Shown one piece after another: positions 57,399 through 64,000 of a stretch of 64,000 bases of DNA. The stretch is from Zea mays. Taxonomy: Eukaryota; Streptophyta; Magnoliopsida; Poales; Poaceae. The notes under the pieces were generated by a model. It ran no database searches, was not told the origin of the DNA, and was given only the letters and a program-made list of their open reading frames with translations. The translations under genes were made by a program, and so were the position numbers. Numbering within the stretch: the stretch's first letter is position 1; every line of letters starts with the position of its first letter. The stretch lies in the NCBI RefSeq assembly GCF_902167145.1, contig NC_050099.1:16072434-16136433 (forward strand), in the 5' to 3' direction.

Positions 57399-59227
57399 GA
57401 GCACCATCACCGCGACCGCCGGGCCCACCTCGACGAGAGGGTGCGCCGAGGCTACCACCTCAGGCGTGGGGGATGCTACGACAGCGGGGAGGATCGGAGT
57501 CCCTCGCCCGAACCACCCGGTCTGCAAGCTTTCAGCCGCGCCATACGACGGGCGCCGTTCCCGACCCGGTTCCGAACCCCGACTACTATCACAAAGTACT
57601 CGGGGGAGACGAGACCGGAACTGTGGCTTGCGGACTATCGGCTGGCCTGCCAACTGGGTGGGACAGACGATGACAACCTCATCATCCGCAACCTCCCCCT
57701 GTTCCTCTCCGACACCGCTCGTGCCTGGTTGGAGCACCTGCCTCCGGGGCAGATCTCCAACTGGGACGACCTGGTCCAAGCCTTCGCCGGCAATTTCCAG
57801 GGCACGTACGTGCGCCCTGGGAACTCCTGGGACCTCCGAAGCTGCCGGCAGCAGCCGGGAGAGTCTCTCCGGGACTACATCCGGCGATTCTTGAAGCAGC
57901 GCACCGAGCTGCCCAACATCACCGATTCGGATGTCATCGACGCGTTCCTTGCCAGCACCACCTGCCGCGACCTGGTGAGCAAGCTAGGTCGCAGGACCCC
58001 CACCAGGGTGAGCGAGCTGATGGACATCGCCACCAAGTTCGCCTCTGGCCAGGAGGCGGTTGAGGCTATCTTCCGGAAGGACAAGCAGCCCTAGGGCCAC
58101 CCACCGGAAGATGCCCCCGAGGCATCAACTCAGCGCGGCGCCAAGAAGAAGGGCAAGAAGAAGTCGCAAGCGAAACGCGACACTGCCGACGCGGACCTTG
58201 TTGCCGTCGCCGAGTACAAGAACCCTCGGAAACCCCCCAGAGGAGCCAACCTCTTCGACAAGATGCTCAAGGAGCCGTGCCCCTATCATCAAGGGCCCGT
58301 CAAGCACACCCTTGAGGAGTGCGCTATGCTTCGGCGCCACTTTCACAGGGCCGGGCCACCCGCGGAGGGTGGCAAGGCCCGCGACGACGACAAGAGGGAG
58401 GATCACCAGGCAGGAGAGTTCCCCGAGGTCCGCGACTGCTTCATGATCTACGGTGGGCAAGCGGCAAACGCCTCGGCTCGGCACCGCAAGCAAGAGCGTC
58501 GGGAGGTCTGTTCGGTGAAGGTGGCGGCGCCAGTCTACCTAGACTGGTCCGACAAGCCCATCACCTTCGACCAAGCCGACCACCCCGACCATGTGCCGAG
58601 CCCGGGGAAATACCCGCTCGTTGTCGACCCCGTCATCGGTGACGTCAAACTCACCAAGGTCCTCATGGACGGAGGCAGCAGCCTCAACATCATCTACGCC
58701 GAGACCCTCGAGCTCCTGCATGTTGATCTGTCCTCGGTCCGGGCAGGCGCTGCGCCTTTCCATGGGATCATCCCCGGGAAGCGCGTCCAGCCCCTCGGAC
58801 AACTCGACCTTCCCGTCTGCTTCGGAACACCCTCCAACTTCCGAAGGGAGACCCTCACGTTCGAGGTGGTCGGGTTCCAAGGAACCTACCACGCAGTATT
58901 GGGGAGGCCATGCTACGCGAAGTTCATGGTCGTCCCCAACTACACCTACCTCAAGCTCAAGATGTCGGGCCCCAATGGGGTCATCACCGTCGGCCCCACG
59001 TACAAACACGCGTTCGAATGCGACGTGGAGTGCGTGGAGTACGCCGAGGCCCTCGCCGAGTCCGAGGCCTCATCGCCGACCTGGAGAGCCTCTCTAAGGA
59101 GGTGCCAGACGTGAAGCGTCACGCCGGCAACTTCGAGCCAGCGGAGACGGTTAAGTCCATCCCCCTCGACCCCAGCGGCGACGCCTCCAAGCAGATCCGG
59201 ATTGGCTCCGAGCTCGATCCCAAATAG
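57399..59227 (+). pseudogene. gag: gag 3' part and protease of Tat-2
   Basis: Capsid-type gag core (LWLADYRLACQLGG, PGESLRDYIRRFLKQ), zinc-knuckle-like CPYHQGPVKHTLEEC, and protease with MDGGSSLNIIYAETLELL, where the catalytic Asp is retained, unlike in Tat-1. Lesions: TAG at 58092-58094 (CAG in Tat-1) and a 1-bp deletion near 59068. The segment ends SELDPK followed by the UAG at 59225-59227 that Tat-1 shares. Confidence 0.92.
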
Positions 59228-62200
59228 GAAGCAGTGCTCGTCGACTTTCTCCGCACAAACATCGACGTTTTTGCGTGGAGTCCCTCGGACATGCCCAGCA
59301 TACCGAGGGATGTCGCCGAGCACTCGCTGGATATCCGAGCTGGAGCCCGACCCGTGAAGCAGCCTCTGCGACGATTCGACGAAGAAAAGCGCAGAGCCAT
59401 TGGCGAGGAGATCCACAAGCTAATGGCGGCAGGGTTCATCAAAGAGGTATTCCATCCCGAATGTCTTGCCAACCCTGTGCTTGTGAGAAAGAAAGGAGGG
59501 AAATGGTGGATGTGTGTAGACTACACTGGTCTAAACAAAGCATGTCCGAAGGTTCCCTACCCTCTGCCTCGCATCGGTCAAATCGTGGATTCCACTGCTG
59601 GGTGTGAAACCTGGTCTTTCCTCGACGCCTACTTAGGGTATCACCAAATCAGGATGAAAGAGTCCGACCAGCTCGCGACTTCTTTCATCACACCCTTCGG
59701 CATGTACTGTTATGTCACCATGCCGTTCGGCTTGAGGAATGCGGGTGCGACGTACCAGTGGTGTATGAACCATGTGTTCGGCGAACACATTGGCCGGACG
59801 GTCGAGGCCTACGTCGATGACATCGTAGTCAAGACGAGGAAAGCCTCTGACCTCCTTTTCGACCTTGAAGTGACATTCCGATGTCTCAAGGCGAAAGGCG
59901 TGAAGCTTAATCCCGAGAAGTGTGTCTTTGGGGTTCCCCGAGGCATGCTCTTGGGGTTCATCGTCTCCGAGCGGGGCATCGAAGCCAACCCGGAGAAGAT
60001 TGCGGCCATCACCAGCATGGGGCCCATCAAGGACTTGAAAGGCGTACAGAGAGTCATGGGATGTCTTGCGGCTCTGAGCCGTTTCATCTCACGCCTCGGC
60101 GAAAGAGGCATGCCTCTGTACCTCCTCTTAAGGAAGGCCGAGTGCTTCACTTGGACCCCTGAGGCCGAGGAAGCCCTCGGGAACCTGAAGGCGCTCCTCA
60201 CCAACGCGCCCGTCTTGGTGCCTCCCGCTACCGGAGAAGCCCTCTTGATCTACGTCGCCGCGACCACTCAGGTGGTTAGCGCCACGATCGTGGTTGAGAG
60301 ACGAGAAGAAGGGCATGCATTGCCCGTCTAGAGGCCAGTCTACTTCATCAGCGAGGTACTGTCCGAGACCAAGATCTGCTACCCACAAGTTCAGAAGCTG
60401 CTGTACGCGGTGATCCTGACGCAGCGGAAGTTGCGACACTACTTCGAGTCTCACCCGGTAACTGTGGTGTCATCCTTCCCCCTGGGGGAGATCATCCAGT
60501 GTCGAGAGGCCTCGTGTAGAATCGCGAAGTGGGCGGTGGAAATCATGGGCGAAACAATCTCGTTCGCCCCTCGGAAGGCCATCAAGTCCCAGGTCTTGGC
60601 GGACTTCGTGGCTGAATGGGTCGACACCCAGCTCCCAACAGTTCTGATCCAGCCGGAACTCTGGACCATGTTCTTCGACGGGTCGCTGATGAAGACAGGA
60701 GCCGGCGCAGGCCTACTCTTCATCTCGCCCCTCGGAAAGCATCTACGCTATGTGCTACGCCTTCATTTCCCGGCGTCCAACAATGTGGCTGAGTACGAGG
60801 CTCTGGTCAACGGGTTGCGGATCGCCATCGAGCTAGGGCTCCGACGCCTCGACGCTCGCGATGACTCGCAGCTTGTCATCGACCAAGTCATGAAGAACTC
60901 CCACTGCCGCGACCCAAAGATGGAGGCCTACTGCGATGAGGTTCGGCGCCTGGAAGACAAGTTCTTCGGGCTTGAGCTCAGCCACATCGCCCGGCGCTAC
61001 AACGAGACTGCGGACGAGCTGGCTAAAATAGCCTCGGGGCGAACAACGGTTCCCCCGGACGTCTTCTCCCGAGACCTGCATCAACCCTCCGTCAAGATTG
61101 ACGACACGTCCGAGCCCGAGGCACCCTCGGCTCAGCCCGAGGTACCCTCGGCTCAGTCCGAGGCACCCTCGGCTCAGTCCGAGGCACCCTCGGCCCAACC
61201 CGAGGCACGCTCAGCTCGGCCCGAGGCACCCTCGGTTCAGCTCGAGGTACCCTCGGCCCCCGAGGGTGAGGCACTACGCGTCGAGGAGGAGCGAAGCGGG
61301 GTCGCGCCTAATCAAAACTGGCAGACCCCGTACCTGCAGTATCACCACCGAGGAGAGCTACCCCTCGACCGAGCCGAAGCTCGGCGGTTGGCGCGGTGCG
61401 CCAAGTCGTTCGTCTTGCTGGGAGATGGGAAGGAGCTCTACCACCGCAGCCCCTCAGGCATCCTCCAGCGATGCATTTCCATCGCCGAAGGCCAGGAGCT
61501 CCTACGGGAGATACACTCGGGGGCTTGCGGCCATCACGCAGCACCTCGAGCCCTCGTTGGAAACGCCTTCCGACAAGGTTTCTACTGGTCGACGGCGGTG
61601 GCTGACGCCACTAGAATTGTCCGCACCTGCGAAGGGTGTCAGTTCTACGCGAGGCAGACCCACCTGCCCGCTCAGGCTCTGCAGACGATACCCATCACCT
61701 GGCCTTTTGCTGTGTGGGGTCTGGACCTCGTCGGCCCCTTGCAGAAGGCACCCGGGGGCTACACGCACCTGTTGGTCGCCATCGACAAGTTCTCCAAGTG
61801 GATCGAGGTCCGACCCCTAAACAGCATCAGGTCCGAACAGGCGGTGGCGTTCTTCACCAACATCATCCATCGTTTTGGGGTCCCGAACTCCATCATCACC
61901 GACAACGGCCCCCAGTTCACCAGCAGAAAGTTCCTAGACTTCTGCGAGGATCACCACATCCGGGTGGACTGGGCAGCCGTGGCTCACCCCATGACGAATG
62001 GGCAAGTAGAGCGTGCCAACGGCATGATTCTACAAGGACTCAAGCCTCGGATCTACAACGACCTCAACAAGTTCGGCAAGTGATGGATGAAGGAACTCCC
62101 CTCGGTGGTCTGGAGCCTGAGGACAACGCCGAGCCGAGCCACGGGCTTCACGCCGTTCTTTCTAGTCTATGGGGCCGAGGCCATCTTGCCCACAGACTTA

Positions 62201-62560
62201 GAATACGGTTCCCCGAGGACGAGGGCCTATGCCGACCAAAGCAACCAAGCTAGTCGAGAAGACTCGCTGGACCCGCTGGAAGAGGCTCGGGACATGGCCT
62301 TACTACACTCGGCGCGGTACCAGCAGTCCCTGCGACGCTACCACGCCCGAGGGGTCCGGTCCCGAGACCTCCAGGTGGGCGACCTGGTGCTTCGGCTGCG
62401 ACAGGACGCCCAAGGGCGGCACAAGCTCACACCTCCCTGGGAAGGGCCGTTCGTCATCGCCAAAGTTCTGAAGCCCAGAACGTACAAGCTGGCCAACAGT
62501 CAAGGCGAGGTCTACACCAACACTTGGAACATCCAACAGCTACGTCGCTTCTACCCTTAA
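59228..62560 (+). pseudogene. pol: pol of Tat-2: RT, two RNase H domains, integrase (two stops)
   Basis: In phase with the downstream part of gag-protease. RT with MPFGLRNAGATYQ and YVDD (59810-59821); RNase H remnant (PVYFISEVLSETK); second RNase H about 60640-61030 (FFDGSLMKTGAGAG, NNVAEYEALVNGLRIA, DDSQLVIDQV); 21-bp repeat linker; integrase with FYW...C-x2-C, LDLVGP, TDNGPQF and NGQVERANG; C-terminal QVGDLVLRLRQDAQG, ending TAA 62558-62560. Lesions: TAG at 60329-60331 and TGA at 62081-62083. No frameshift across 3.3 kb, so relatively young. Confidence 0.94.
61118..61262 (+). repeat. 21-bp in-frame repeat array in the Tat-2 pol linker
   Basis: About seven units of GAGGCACCCTCGGCTCAGCCC (one base over 20 is the unit length of 21; read as the 7-residue motif PSAQPEA/SEAPSAQ). 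It lies between the second RNase H and the integrase. Tat-1 has about one to two units there (near 5395-5440). In-frame expansion, so tolerated by the polyprotein. Confidence 0.9.
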
Positions 62561-64000
62561 GATGCTTTCAAGTTATTCATATACCTCGCTCCCACGCAAA
62601 GTTTAGTCATCAAGGAAGGGTCAGCTTTGCCTCGGCAAAACACGACCCTCCCTCGGGGGCTAAAAGGGGGGAACCCCCTCTGTGTCGAATTTTTTCCTCG
62701 AAAAAAGATCATTTCTGCCAGAATGTCTTTCGTGCTTTTCGACTACTTCGAAAGTGGATCCTGAAAACGACGGAGTACACGTAAGCAGCCAAGGCTGACC
62801 GAGCCGAGGGACTCCTACGCCTCCGGGATACGGATACCTCACTCACACCTTCTGCGATAAGTAACTCGCGTTCGGATAAGCGATTCCGTGGACCGAACAA
62901 GTCTTCACGCTCGAAAGCTCCTCTGCCGAAGCGATTCTTCGGGCCTTCTCGACTGCGTCGGTGGCAGAACCCTATGGACGGGCAAGGGTGCACGTAAGCG
63001 GCAAGGCCGACCGAGCCGAGGGATTCCTACGCCTCCGGGATACGGATACCTCACTCATCACCTTCCATGAAAAGCAACTCTCGCTCGCACAAGACAATTC
63101 TGTTACCGATGAAAAAGTCCAGATACTCGAAACAAGAGGAAAAGAAGCGCAACTTTACAACACGGCGAGGGTGTGTTTGGGCCTCGGCGGCCGCAGAAAA
63201 CACATGCTACAAGATAATCCGATCCTGCAGGCTCGGATCTTGACAGTTGAAGGGAGCAGCAGCACCCTCGGCGTCAACTACACCTTCGGCGAGGTCCGGC
63301 CTAGCCTCGGACGGCGACGCGGTCCGAGGATCTCCACTCTGAAGGACGACATCATCATCATGCCCGGGCCATCGCCGCCAGGGTCTTCTCCAAGAATCCG
63401 GCTCGAGCAGGCGGCTCGGCTGGTCGCCCCGAGGCCTCGGCCAGCTGTCCCCCGAAGACATCAGCCCGGCCCGAGGCCACGGCAGATCAACTCCGGTGTC
63501 GGTCCCGCTAACGGACGACCCGGCCAGGCTCCGGCCGACCAAGTCTTCTTTTTGAGCCAACTCTGCCTCTGTCCATGCTGACACCGCTACCCCTGGCTTC
63601 AGCTCATCGAAGAGCAGCCGAGGGGTTCCTTTAACTAAGCAAGAGAAGCCTCGGACAGCAAGGCCGACCGAGCCGAGGGACTCCTACGCCTCCGGGATAC
63701 GGATACCTCACTCGTCACCTTTGAACGGGGCGACTTATGCTTGGTGAAGCGGTTCAGACAACCAACAGGCGAGTCTTAGTGCTCGAAAATGAAAAAAAAC
63801 ACGGCTCCGCGCCAAAAATACATACACGTTCAGGCCTCGACAGCCACAATGAACAAAAACACTGGCATTCAAGGTGCCATTACAAACGGAACTCCGGTTC
63901 CGTCCCCGCGGGTGTGAACGACCTCCACACCGGGGAGCCTGCGGGGTGACAAGTTCCGGGCGACTCGCCAGCGACCTCTGCAGCAGCAGCTATGGTCCCA
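62561..64000 (+). other. Tat-2 3' spacer with three copies of a ~62-bp module
   Basis: Follows pol. A purine-rich GGGGGCTAAAAGGGGGGAA lies near 62654-62675. The module GACCGAGCCGAGGGACTCCT followed by ACGCCTCCGGGATACGGATA and CCTCACTC occurs at about 62793-62855, 62998-63060 and 63664-63715. Tat-1 has one copy. The window ends before the polypurine tract and 3' LTR. No sense-strand gene is seen. Confidence 0.75.
63207..63410 (-). pseudogene. Remnant of the Tat antisense ORF in Tat-2
   Basis: The minus strand aligns with the 3' end of the Tat-1 antisense ORF: DLAEGVVDAEGAAAPFN here against DPAEGGNDAEGAAPPPADV there, at the equivalent position and orientation, followed by a matching CTGCAGG segment. 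Upstream (higher coordinates) the frame shifts and homology fades. So the ORF is a shared component of this lineage, decayed here. Confidence 0.6.

Larger units (their letters stand above)
53576..64000 (+). mobile_element. Tat-2: Ty3/Gypsy (Tat lineage) LTR retrotransposon, plus strand, 3' end outside window
   Basis: 5' LTR, PBS, gag, protease, RT-RNase H, second RNase H, integrase, then a 3' spacer with an antisense-ORF remnant. Related to Tat-1 but a different subfamily: LTR start TGTCGGGGACC, longer LTR and a repeat-rich pol linker. Six lesions across gag-pol, one of them shared with Tat-1 (UAG at 59225). A solo LTR splits gag. Confidence 0.92.

Noticed and set aside
1..64000. tRNA or rRNA genes
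   Set aside because: The only tRNA-like matches are the primer-binding sites (13-18 nt) of the retrotransposons; no cloverleaf-sized sequence was seen.

Overview
This 64-kb window looks like intergenic grass DNA, almost certainly maize or a close Zea relative. It is a nest of LTR retrotransposons inserted into one another. The lineages fit a large Panicoid genome: Ji/Opie-type Ty1/Copia Sireviruses with CACCGGAC/GTCCGGTG palindromes in their LTRs, and GC-rich Ty3/Gypsy elements of the Tat lineage with a second RNase H. I found no cellular protein-coding gene, rRNA, tRNA or CRISPR array. Family names come from recognising termini and protein motifs, not from a database search.

Layout, left to right. 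(1) 1-20870: a minus-strand Tat-type Gypsy element (Tat-1). Its gag and pol are broken, and it carries an open reading frame on the opposite strand (3152-3631). It hosts a solo LTR (1986-2569, TSD GATAC) and, inside its 5' LTR, a complete minus-strand Sirevirus (Sire-B, 11276-20203, TSD GATGT). The gag and pol frames of Sire-B are both uninterrupted, so it is the youngest-looking and only possibly coding-competent element here. (2) 20871-21172: unassigned DNA. (3) 21173-37842: the 3' end of an older plus-strand Sirevirus (Sire-E). Its LTR hosts a second Sirevirus (Sire-C, 23329-37366, TSD ATTTG) and a 5'-truncated L1-type LINE (37410-37740, 14-bp TSD). Sire-C itself holds an Opie-like solo LTR (26947-28145, TSD GGTAC) and an unusually long 4.07-kb TG...CA insertion (32935-37002), which in turn contains a Tourist-like MITE. 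(4) 37843-41314: a decayed Copia pol (Cop-D) split by a 618-bp solo LTR. (5) 41315-52940: an LTR-like sequence, another LTR-like insertion, and inside them a full-length plus-strand Sirevirus (Sire-F, 42357-51365, TSD TTTTG). (6) 52941-53575: part of an Opie-like LTR in minus orientation. (7) 53576-64000: a plus-strand Tat-type Gypsy element (Tat-2) running off the right edge, with a solo LTR inserted in its gag.

How the parts work: each autonomous element has LTR promoters with a TATA box, a tRNA primer-binding site, gag, a pol polyprotein (protease, then reverse transcriptase, RNase H and integrase in family-specific order), and polypurine tracts. Most copies are inactivated by nonsense codons, many of them C-to-T changes (CAG to TAG, CAA to TAA, CGA to TGA) as expected from deamination of methylated cytosine.

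Most worth a second look: the antisense ORF of Tat-1 and its remnant in Tat-2; a UAG codon between protease and pol present in both Tat copies; a conserved +1 gag/pol frame offset in the Sireviruses; rapidly changing repeat arrays in LTRs and in a pol linker; a hairpin beside the TATA box conserved in two solo LTRs; and the long orphan insertion. None amounts to a demonstrated new system.
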